NCBI RefSeq assembly: GCF_029784165.1
Contig: NC_073696.1
Coordinates: 21,886,530-21,950,529, forward strand
DNA from: Wyeomyia smithii
Lineage: Eukaryota; Arthropoda; Insecta; Diptera; Culicidae
DNA length: 64,000 nucleotides
Reading direction: 5' to 3'
Below are positions 10,001-19,195 of the stretch, one piece after another (the first letter of the stretch is position 1; each line of letters opens with the position of its first letter). The notes under the pieces are model-generated. The model was given only the letters and a program-made list of their open reading frames with translations. It was not told the DNA's origin and searched no databases. The translations under genes were made by a program, and so were the position numbers.

Positions 10001-13000
10001 GGATTGGATTGGATTGGATTGGATTTGGATAGGACTTGGATTGGATTTGGATTGGATTGGATTGGATTGGATTGGATTGGATTGGATTGGATTTGGATTG
10101 GATTTGGATTGAATTTGAATTGGATTTGGATTGGATTTGGATTGGATTTGGATTGGATTTGGATTGGATTTGGATTGGATTTGGATTGGATTTGGATTGG
10201 TTTTGGAATGGATTTGGATTGGATTTGGATTGGATTCGGATAAGATTTGGATTGGATTTGGATTGGATTTGGATTGGATTTGGATTGGATTTGGATTGGA
10301 TTTAAATTGGATTTAGATTGAATTTGGATTGGATTTGGATTGGATTTGGATTGGATTTGGATTGGATTTGGATTGGATTTGGATTGGATTTGGATTGGAT
10401 TTGGATTGGATTTGGATTGGATTTGGATTAGATTTGGATTGGATTTGGATTGGATTTGGATTGGATTTGGATTAGATTTGGATTGGATTTGGATTGGATT
10501 TGGATTGGATTTGGATTGGATTTGGATTTGATTTGTATTGGATTTGGATTGGATTTGGATTGTATTTGGATTGGATTTGGATTGGATTTGGACTGGATTT
10601 GGATTGGATTTGGAATGCATTTGGATTGGATTTGCTGTGAATTTAGATTGGGTTTTGATTGGATTTTGACTGGATTTGGATTGGATTTGGATTAAATTTG
10701 GAATGGATTTGGATTGGATTTGGATTTCATTAGATTTGGATTGAATTTAGAATGAATTTGGATTGTATTTGGAGCGGATTTGGATTAGATTTGGATCGGA
10801 TTGGATTGGATTAAATTGGATTGGATTTATATTTGGATTTGAATTGGAATTCAATTGGATTTGGAGTGGATTTGAACTAGATTTGCAAAGGATTAAGATT
10901 GAATTTGAAATTCGATTTGTTATGAATTTAGATTCGATTTGGATTGGATTTAAATTGGATTTGGATTTGGATTGGATTCGGATTGGATTCGGATTGGATT
11001 TGGATTGGATTTGGATTGGATTTGGATTGGATTTGGATTGGATTTGGATTTCATTTGATTTGGATTGAATTTGGAATGAATTTGGATTGTATTTGGAGCG
11101 GAATTGGATAAGATTTGGATTGGATTGGATTGGATTAAATTGGATTGGATTTGGATTTGGATTTGAATTGGAATTCAATTGGATTTGGAGTGGATTTGAA
11201 CTAGATTTGCAAAGGATTAAGATTGAATTTGAAATTCGATTTGTTATGAATTTTGATTCGATTTGGATTGGATTTAAATTGGATTTGGATTGAATTTGGA
11301 TTTGGATTGGATTTGGATTGGATTCGGATTGGATTTGGATTGGATTTGGGTTGGATTTGGATTGGATTTGGATTGAATTTGGATTGGATTGGATTTGGAT
11401 TGGATTTGGAATGGATTTGGATTGGATTTGGCTTGGATTTGGATTGGATTTGGATTGGATTTGGATTGGACTTGGATTGGATTTGGATTGGATTTGGATT
11501 GGATTTGGATTGGATTTGGATTGGATTTGGATTGGATTTGGATTGGATTTGGATTGGATTTGGATTGGATTTGGATTGGATTTGGATTGGATTTGGATTG
11601 GATTTGAATTGGATTTGGATTGGATTTGGATTTCATTTGATTTGGATTGAATTTGGAATGGATTTGGATTGTATTTGGAGCGGATTTGGATTAGATTTGG
11701 ATTGGATTTGATTGGATTAAATTGAATTGGATTCAGATTTGGATTTGAATTAGAATTCAATTGGATTTGGATTGGATTTGAACTAGATTTGCATAGAATT
11801 AAGATTGAATTTGAAATTCGATTTGTTATGAATTTAGATTCGATTTGGATTGGCTTTAATTTGGATTTGGATTGGTTTTGGATTGAATTTGGATTTGGAT
11901 TGGATTCAAATTAGATTTGGATTGGATTTTGATCGGATTTGGATTGGATTTGGATTGAATTTGGATTGGATTTGGATTGGATTTGAATTGGATTTGGATT
12001 GGATTTGGATTGGATTTGGATTGGATTTGGATTGGATTTGGATTGGATTTGGATTGGATTTGGATTGGATTTGGATTGGATTTGGATTGGATTTGGATTG
12101 GATTTGGATTGGATTTGGATTGGATTTGGATTGGATTTGGATTGGATTTGGATTGGATTTGGATTGGATTTGGATTGGATTTGGATTGGATTTGGATTGG
12201 ATTTGGATCGGATTTGGAATGGATTTGGATTGGATTTGGATTGGATTTTGAATGGATTTAATTTGGATTTGGATTTGGATTGGATTTAGATTGTATTAAG
12301 ATTGGATAAAGAATGGATTGGATTTGGATTGGATTTGGATTTGGATCTGGATTGGATTTGGATTTGGATTGGATTGGATTTGGATTGGATTTGGATTTTG
12401 ATTGGATTTGGGTTGAATTTGGATTGGATTTGAATTGGAATTGGATTAAATTTGGATTGGATTTGGATTGGCTTTGGATTGGATTTGGATTGGATTTGGA
12501 TCGTATTTGGATTGGATTTAGATTGGATTGGATTTGTATTTGGATTGGATTTGGATCGTATTTGGATTGGATCGGATTGGATTGGATTTGAATTTGGATT
12601 CCATTTGAATTGGATTGGAATTTTATTTGGATTTGGATTAAATTTGGATTGGATTTGGGTTGGATTTGGATTGGTTTTGGATTGGATTCGGGTTAGATTT
12701 GGATTGGATTTAGATTTGATTTTATTTGGATTAGATGTGAATCGGATTTGGATTGGATTTGGATTGGATTTGGAATGGATTTGGATTAAATTGGATTTGA
12801 ACTAGATTTGGATTAGATTAAGATTGAATTTGAAATTCGATTTACTATGAATTTAGATTGGATTTGAAATTGGATTTGGATTGTATTTTGATTGGATTTG
12901 GATTGGATTTGGATTGGATTTAGATTGGATTTGGATTGGATTTGGATTGGATTTGGATTTGATTCGGATTGGATTCGGATTGGATTTGGATTGGATTTGG

Positions 13001-15793
13001 ATTGGATTTGGATTGGATTTGGATTGGATTTGGATTGGAGTTGGATTGGATTTGGATTGAATTTGGATTGAATTGGGATTGGATTTGGATTGAATTAGAA
13101 TTGGATTTGGATTGGATTGGATTTGGATTGGATTTGGACGGGATTTGGATTGGATTTGGATTGGATTTGGATTGGATTTGGATTGGATTTGGATTGGATT
13201 TGGATCGGATTTGGATTGGATTTGGATTGGATTTGGATTGGATTTGGATTGGATTCGGATTGGATTTTGATTGGATTTGGATTGGTTTTGAATTGGATTT
13301 GGATTAGATTTAGAGTGGATTTGGATTCGATTTTTATTAGATTTGGATTGGATTTGGATTGGATTTAGATTGGATTTGTAATGCATTTTGATTGGATATG
13401 AATTAGATTTGGATTGGTTTTGATCAGATTTAAATTAAATAACTATTGAATTTTATTTGGATTTGGATTATATTTTGATTGGATTTAGATTGGATGTAAA
13501 TTGGATTTTTGTTAAATTTACATTAGTTTTGAATTGGACGTGGATTAATTTTAATAATGTTCGGTTAAGATGAAGAAAACATTGATGAGATTTTTGTGCA
13601 AGTTACAATGTCTGTCACAATTTACCTGGAAAGCCTTATAGGCTTCCGCATCAACGACAAGCCCATTGTTGATGTACTGTAGATTATCGGATGCGAATGC
13701 TGTGTACCACGGAATGTAGTCCACTTCTTCGGCCAGATATTGGAACAACTCGAAGCTAGTTTCCATGTCAAGCTCTCCAGCCTGTACCAGTTTTATCGAA
13801 TCATCAATCAGTTGTGCTCTAGAAACTGGCGGAATAACGGTGTAATCGTTGCGCAGTTGATTGATCAATCTTTGCCAAAGACCACTATCATAATTAACTC
13901 GATAATATCCCGTCTGGTGAGGATTCACCAAAAGATACACATCGTCGGGTATACTCAGTCGTAGTATGAACTGTTTGGAATCCTGGGAAATCCAGAAAAT
14001 AGTTTGCGTTTCATCTCGATCCGGCTGACTGCTTAAGTCAAAACTAATCGGAATCCACCAAGTTCGCTGGGCATCGGGTTCTGAGGAAAAATGTTGCTGT
14101 TCGAATGTAATTTCGTTACTTATTGCCGAGTATTTGACTGTCACTACGGGATACCCGGATTGGTACACCCAAGAACTCAAGGCTGCTGCCACAGTGACAC
14201 CTACCGGTAGTACGGCGTCAGTTTCTGCTGCAAACTGGAGACCATCGAATAAATCAAGCGGATCCACAGCACTGTCCTTGCTAGTTATGCCGAATCGTCA
14301 GTTAGAAAACATAAATCTTGTATGGATTAGCATACTTACTTCACTTCCAAGTATTTTTGAATCCCTTTCTGGAAAGTCTGCTGACCCAGTGCGTAATTCA
14401 TCATGCGAAATACGCTGCCACCCTTTTGATATGCTATGATGTCGAACTGCGACATGGCGTTACTCTCTACATAGTACGAAAGTGGTCTAGTGGATGGGAA
14501 ACTATCCACATAAAATGCTGTTTGTAAGGCTTCCACAGGGAACAACTCTTTAAATCGTATCGTGGGTTCAACTTCGGCTCCAATATAGTACTCATACATA
14601 GTAGCAAAACCTTCGCTGAGGAAAATATCTGTCCACCATTTTGGAGTAACGAGGTTACCGAAAAACTGATGAACAAATTCGTGGGTGATGATGGTAATTA
14701 AATTTTCTTTGTCGACATTACTGGCTTTTTCCGGATCGAAGAGCAGATACTGTTCGGCGTATTTCACCAAGCCCCAGTTTTCCATTGCACCGAAGTAGAA
14801 ATCGGGCACCGCCACCTGATCTAATTTTGGCAAGTCGTAGGTTCGATTGCAATATGTTTCCAGCGCCCTGATAGCTTTAACTCCTGTTTCCAAGCCCAGT
14901 TCCAGCTGATCGGAAGCCGTTGGTCGTGCGAAAATCTCCATGGTGAGTCTTGTTGGCTCCTGTAGTGTAATCCGTTTGCTGGTGAAATCTGTTACCATGA
15001 ATGCCACCAGATAGGTAGGCATGCGTGGGGTCACTTGGAAGCGGGTTAATTTTTTCTCGTTTGGTCTGGAAGATGTTTGAATGATTAAACAAATAAATGC
15101 GTGAGGTTTGGTTAGCAATTCTTACTGAATTGTAATTCCCAGGACCGGCATATTGGATGTCGCTTTGTAATCCCATCCGCAGCTAATACTGATGGAGAAA
15201 GTCGCTCTAATGGCAGGCTCATCGAAACAAGGAAAGGCACTTCTAGCGTAACTTGCCTCGAATTGTGTCACTGCAAGGTACTTAACCATTCCTTCTGCAT
15301 CAACGTAGGACGAACGATAGAACCCGAGCATATCATTACGAAGTTCGCCGGAAAATTCAATATCCAGCCGATAGTTGGAACCTTGGAGTAAGGTTGTTTT
15401 AGTGTTGATAACCATAAATTCTTTCTCCAAGTCATATTCAACCCCATCGAGCGCCACATGTAACTGGTTTGTGGTTATCAACTGCACCCTGAGGATTTGG
15501 TTTCGCGATTTGTGCAGTACAATTTGCTTTGTGTTCTCCAGAATGGTAAGCTGGATTTGTACGCTTCCGTTGAAGGTAAAATCAGCGAGATGGATGTTGG
15601 TATCCAGGAACAAGTTGTAGTGCGTTGGTACGCTTGTATTCGGCAACCGGAATGAATCGAAATCTCGTTTATCAATTTGAGCTTGTGGATGAATTGTGTC
15701 CATTGCTAGATTCTGGCGATCTACTCTCCATCGTTGGCCCGTTACAGCAAGGGGGCTTAAAACTAGCAAAATAACCGAAAGGATAACTATCAT
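6932..15793 (-). CDS. Aminopeptidase N (M1 zinc metallopeptidase), five exons, C-terminus not fully resolved
   Basis: Minus-strand gene. Exons by splice consensus: 15793-15126, 15065-14340, 14280-13626, 7561-7068 and 7010-6932, with all phases consistent and 874 residues in total. It starts with a signal peptide (MIVILSVILLVLSPLAVTG), then the M1 N-terminal fold (FRLP...PTHYNL, TQFEASYARSAFPCFDEP). Next come the exopeptidase motif GAMEN (about 315-319), the zinc site HEFVH (351-355) with E374 eighteen residues later, and the catalytic Tyr of YQKGG (about 435). An ERAP1_C-like helical domain follows. Such enzymes remove N-terminal residues from peptides at the midgut brush border or other surfaces, and many insect forms are GPI-anchored. 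No anchor signal is visible, because the end of the protein is unclear. Introns are 60, 59, 6,064 and 57 bp. All catalytic residues are intact, so I call it functional. Confidence 0.92.
7068..7561 (-). CDS. Aminopeptidase N exon 4 (ERAP1_C-like helical domain)
   Basis: Acceptor TTAATTTCAG/AGC, donor GAAAT/GTAAGTG. Encodes SFLSYLAEKVFRWVGF, then helical repeats through YIKHSIYCGGLM and LGCNENEELLTNYL to NVNSVAVLE. It is typical of the C-terminal alpha-helical bowl of insect aminopeptidase N. The phase (two bases over) matches exon 5. Confidence 0.9.
8123..8197. repeat. Hairpin built from the TIR module
   Basis: GAGACTGATATGCGAATATT pairs with the downstream AATAATCGCATACCAGTCTC across a short spacer. 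The same module reappears at about 9008 and in the TIRs of the surrounding element. Confidence 0.5.
8350..8505 (-). mobile_element. tRNA-derived SINE, family A, partial copy
   Basis: On the minus strand it reads GTGGCTCTGTGGTTAGCGAT (A box region) and then GGGTTCGATTCCCGAT (B box), followed by a body resembling the 9247-9503 copy for about 40 bp before diverging. It is 3'-truncated or diverged. Confidence 0.65.
9247..9503 (-). mobile_element. tRNA-derived SINE, family A, full copy with 13-bp target duplication
   Basis: A tRNA-like head at the 5' end (A box TGGTTAGCGATGTCGG, B box GGGTTCGATTCCCGATC) and a non-tRNA body ending GCGTGCGATATT. It is flanked by perfect CTTTCGCAACATA repeats at 9234-9246 and 9504-9516. 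It lies in gene-sense orientation within aminopeptidase intron 3. Confidence 0.82.
10722..10975. repeat. Higher-order block copy 1 within the 11-bp array
   Basis: A diverged, roughly 250-bp stretch running from TTTCATTAGATTTGG through GGAGCGGATTTGG, GAATTCAATTGG, GAACTAGATTTGC and AAATTCGATTTGTTATG. The same succession recurs 324 bp later, so units here evolve as blocks rather than singly. Confidence 0.75.
11046..11290. repeat. Higher-order block copy 2
   Basis: Same order of variant units as copy 1 (TTTCATTTGATTTGG, GGAGCGGAATTGG, GAATTCAATTGG, GAACTAGATTTGC, GAAATTCGATTTG), offset by 324 bp. Confidence 0.75.
11628..11850. repeat. Higher-order block copy 3
   Basis: Same succession of variants (TTTCATTTGATTTGG, GGAGCGGATTTGG, GAATTCAATTGG, GAACTAGATTTGC, GAAATTCGATTTG), 582 bp after copy 2. 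A more decayed fourth trace (GAACTAGATTTGG, GAAATTCGATTTACTATG) lies at about 12795-12850. Confidence 0.7.
13626..14280 (-). CDS. Aminopeptidase N exon 3 (beta-sandwich and start of helical domain)
   Basis: Acceptor CATAACTAG/C, donor TTCCAG/GTAAAT (phase 0). The exon contains WIPISFDLSSQ, VNPHQTGYYRVNYD (the conserved N...GYYRVNYD of the M1 family) and SRAQLIDDSIKLVQAGELD, the start of the ERAP1_C-like domain. Its donor lies only about 80 bp upstream, in transcript sense, of the 11-bp minisatellite. Confidence 0.92.
14340..15065 (-). CDS. Aminopeptidase N exon 2 (catalytic domain)
   Basis: Acceptor CATCTTCCAG/ACC, donor GAA/GTAAGTATG. Encodes the whole zinc-binding core: FGAMENWG, HEFVHQ, the third zinc ligand in LSEGFA, and YQKGGSVFRMM with the transition-state tyrosine. 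Every residue known to be essential in M1 peptidases is present. Confidence 0.94.
15126..15793 (-). CDS. Aminopeptidase N exon 1 (signal peptide and N-terminal domain)
   Basis: Starts at ATG 15793-15791, chosen because a 19-residue hydrophobic signal peptide follows at once. Encodes residues 1-222 plus two bases. It carries the entry motif FRLPNTSVPTHYNL and the M1 hallmark TQFEASYARSAFPCFDEP. The donor is ATTCA/GTAAGA. Confidence 0.92.
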
Positions 15794-15904
15794 TTTACAC
15801 GTTCACAGCTGAAAATTGACTGAAGCCACAATATCTGCTAGACGGGTATTAGGTAATACCGACTTCGGTGTTTTTTCTTTATCGGTGGAATGTCGTAAAG
15901 ATCG

Positions 15905-15949
15905 GACTGATGTTCATCGTCAGCTATTCCCATATCATCTATAAATATA
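15905..15949 (-). promoter_or_regulatory. Candidate core promoter of the aminopeptidase gene
   Basis: On the minus strand TATATTTAT (15949-15941) is followed by an arthropod-type initiator TCAGTC (15910-15905), 115 bp before the start codon. The spacing (about 35-39 bp) is longer than the usual 30, so the exact start is inference. Confidence 0.4.
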
Positions 15950-15959
15950 TATTGACCAA

Positions 15960-16403
15960 TAAACGTTTGCTGTTTATGTGAATTGCAAAAGTAAAGTACA
16001 TGTACAACTGATCAGTTTTGTGACAAAGTGGGCAATCTCATCACGAAACAGTTGCATCATAGTTGTTATTGATGTTGAGAGATGTTGAATTTACGAGGAT
16101 TTTAGAATTTACGTGTATTTTTCAGCAAAATCGTCTTCTACGCGATAAGCCTTTATTGATTTTTCGTCTTCAAATCGCTTATTTAGAGTGTCCAAAAAGG
16201 TTACTCAATATCGTTATTGAACACTCTTTGATTTGGCCTAATCTTATTATATTCTCGCTTGATATTCAGCTCGATTTGCATGCGAAAATAACACTGCCAT
16301 TAATACTTTTTTTAAATAATTTAGCAGAAATAATTGAAAACTATTAGGAAATGAAGTTTTTTTTTACGCAGATTTCGGAATTTACGCGATTTTTTTCACG
16401 CGC
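15960..16403. other. Upstream flank of the aminopeptidase gene, nothing recognised
   Basis: AT-rich, no motif-bearing ORF. A chance 94-codon frame at 16063-16347 has no recognisable content. Confidence 0.5.
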
Positions 16404-16668
16404 TACCTACGCTGCCGCGCATAGCAAGTCAGTCCCATTTGCATTTTCAGTAAAATTGAGTTATTACGCGTAAATGGTAGCTTACAATGCATAGTTTCGT
16501 GACAATTGATGAGCTCAACAACTTTGTTCTGAAAAACTGCTGGAAAACATCCAAACATATTGTCCCATCTCGTAAGAAGCAATGTCATAAAATCATATAA
16601 AAACGCGTTTTTCTCGGCTTGCTGAAAATGCAGGTGGGACTGACATGCTATGCGCGGCAGTACGGGTA
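16404..16668. mobile_element. MITE with TIR CTGCCGCGCATAGC
   Basis: About 265 bp with long inverted ends. The left end reads CTGCCGCGCATAGCAAGTCA and the right end is its near-perfect complement, each continuing into a TTTTCAG...CTGAAAA pair. No ORF. The CTGCC...GTCAGTCCCA pattern resembles the ends of the 7926-9193 element, so the two may belong to one family. Confidence 0.65.
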
Positions 16669-16669
16669 T

Positions 16670-19195
16670 CAGAATTAATATAATTATAGTTTTGATTATA
16701 ATCACTAAAATTCATTTGCTTCTTTTGAATTTCATAGCAGTTATCAAAGGCGATATTTGCTTATCTAACGGATTTCACAACGCAAATACTAATAGCAGAA
16801 AACTTGAAACACTCGATTCCCAATCCACACTTCAGTCACAGAATAAAGACACCCTTCGGCTTGGTTGTTCGAAATAATGACCCATTTCATTCTCACTCCA
16901 AGCTCACACCGAAGCAGCATCCAGAACTCCGACCGAACGGTGGAATCGGAAAGAGAAAGTTTTCCTCACTTTTCGATTTCACCTCAGGCCAAGAATCTAC
17001 ATACAACCCGTCATAATCCTAACGGCAGTGCCAGTGTGAGACACAATAAAAAGTTTAAAATGCAACCATGGAAAGGGGCACGAAAGGAAAGAACGAAAGT
17101 GTTTCTTGATGACGTTGATTATAGTAATCATGGAGCATAAAAATGAAGCGCATGTATATCGGGACTGGGAGGATGCCAGAGATTGGAAGATCAGCAGCAA
17201 ATCAGATTTGAATAGCCTCCGCGGCCAGAGCTTTTTTTTAAGAAGGGAGAGATTGCTGCGGGCGAAGATATGTTTTTTTTACGTAATGCGTTCACAGGTA
17301 AAGGGAATAAAGTGTTAATACCTTTACGAATGGTTCCGTTAGGCTAAAGAGATCAACGTACTGTCGAACAAAACTGGTTTCAATCCGAGCGCGTGCCGAA
17401 GCAGATATGCATCAGTGTTTCTGATCATTTTAATCAAATTGCGATACCGGTTCGTATCATGGGGATTGAAGCTGTTGATTGATTGAAACTGACAGTTGCG
17501 GAACGGTGACATGCTCAAGGCCAAAACTTGTGTCGTGTCATTTAACAAGCGCCGCTAGAAGATCACTTTACGGAAAACATTGTTTAAACTGTTCCATGAG
17601 CATGAAGTGCAGATTACAGCAAACTCAATCTTACAGTTTCGTTCTTAATTAAAAGTTTCCTGCTCCGCATGGCAGTAGTGAGGCGTAATTTAATTGATAA
17701 AGTGCTTGAAACTTTACGATTGCTGGGTAGTAAACTAAAACTGCGGAGATGATGTTATTCTTGTAATTGTTTTCATGAAAGTTCCTTCCTTCCTTCTTGA
17801 ACGAAGATAAAACTATCACAATGAATGTGAGTTTTATCTAATTGATGCACGCTGCACTTTTTCGACGTCAAACAAACGTTCGATGAATCGATCGTACCAA
17901 TCAGAATCACTAAGCAAACAATCCAAAAACCAGGTTATTGGGAAAAGTAAACGCATGCGGGGCTCTTTCTTCTGTGCTCCACTCTCGAATCGATGCACGA
18001 TTCTGGGGTTGTTTACTCTAGTTTGTCAAGTTTGGTAGGTAGGTACGGGTATGAGTATAACTGCATTTCGGTGCTCGAAAAGTGGGTGACGGCGACCGAA
18101 CGGCAAACAAAGGATGTCGCCGGTACTGCAACCGCTAACCTGCAGCGGCGGCACTGACGAAGACGGCGACTGCTTCCATCGAACACACCATCATCGGCAC
18201 CGGGACCGGATTTGGAAGCTTTGTTTGTTTACCGATAAGTAAATTGTGCCTTGCCGAAGTGAACGACCGCCACCGCGCTGCATGCACGTGTGAATTTGAG
18301 TGAGCCCCCGGTTCCGATCAACGACTTCCCACCTCCGAAACTGGAAACTGGTGCGTGGGTCCGCTTTATAGCGATCGATCGATGTCTTCTGCTGCTCTAC
18401 CTTTCAACCGTTAGGCAATCGTACGCCAGCTGGCCAATTTGTGCATGTTTATGCTCATCCCATGTGAAGTGGTTTTATGATTCATAAAAGTCTTGTTTTC
18501 TCAGCTAAGGAGAGGGACAGTGAAATGGATGCGGATTGATTTCGTTTGGAGCTAATAATTAACTCCCGTGTTATTGAATTAATTTTGAAGCGCAATAAAA
18601 TACTTTTAAGTCACTGTCCAGATGGACTCGGTATTGGAAGTTCAGTTACTTATTGATTCGGTTCTTATAATTGAATTTCTTGATTGTAGAAAGAATATAA
18701 CATAAAAAGATGACCAAGTTGGCAAAAATGGTGTGTAATGGGTGTGTAATATATTATAAAAATTCGTGCTTTTTAAAAATGTGTTTCACCTACTACAGCC
18801 AATTTATGGTTATCATAATCGACCTGGTGAAACCACACTTAGAGGTGTTATTACCAAATTTAGTTTGTTGGAAGATAAATCATCAGAAAAAGAACAGTTT
18901 CGTGTGGTTTGTGGGCTAGTCATTGGGCCATTTTTCTTTGAAGACGACCTTGGATGATAGGTTGGCGTCACCAGCGAACGATGTCGGCAATGAAAAAAAA
19001 TCACCTCTAGCGATTTTGAATTAACATTAATTAAAAATTAAAACAACAATTAAAAACAAGCCTAAGATGCGTTTACATCGTCGTCAGTATGCGAATAACA
19101 AAGTATCGGTGTTGGTGCTCTCTCTTTGCTTTCCTTCTTAGGATATATTTTTTGTCATTAGTGTACCCACAACACGTGGTTCTCAATGTGCACAG
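16670..19195. other. Intergenic stretch with a CpG-richer patch at about 18000-18400
   Basis: No ORF here carries recognisable domains. The patch around 18060-18300 is clearly richer in CG and CCG motifs than its surroundings. It could be a promoter or 5' UTR of a gene extending beyond recognisable exons, but no start, splice pair or TATA could be tied to it. Confidence 0.35.

Larger units (their letters stand above)
9934..13546. repeat. 11-bp minisatellite array (GGATTTGGATT)n, about 3.6 kb
   Basis: About 325 head-to-tail copies of an 11-bp unit made of GGATT + GGATTT. It begins with pure GGATT pentamers (about 9978-10021). Because 11 is not a multiple of 3 and the unit lacks stops in most frames, long spurious open frames appear on both strands. 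They encode 11-residue repeats such as DLDWIWIGFGL and QSKSNPNPIQI. These are not genes. The plus strand is nearly free of C, so the intron RNA of the aminopeptidase gene is nearly free of G here. Some diverged blocks recur at fixed order (see the next entries). Confidence 0.95.
7562..13625 (-). other. Aminopeptidase N intron 3, greatly expanded (6,064 bp)
   Basis: Flanked by GTAAAT and TTAATTTCAG on the minus strand. The other three introns are 57-60 bp, so this one is about 100-fold longer. The difference is explained by inserted repeats: a 3.6 kb minisatellite (9934-13546), a TA-flanked element (7926-9193) and two SINE copies in gene-sense orientation. Confidence 0.88.

Noticed and set aside
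9967..13386. Long open frames of 11-residue repeats (for example 217, 337 and 177 codons on the minus strand)
   Set aside because: They are translations of the 11-bp satellite in every frame on both strands. They lie within an intron and have no independent start, domain or codon bias.
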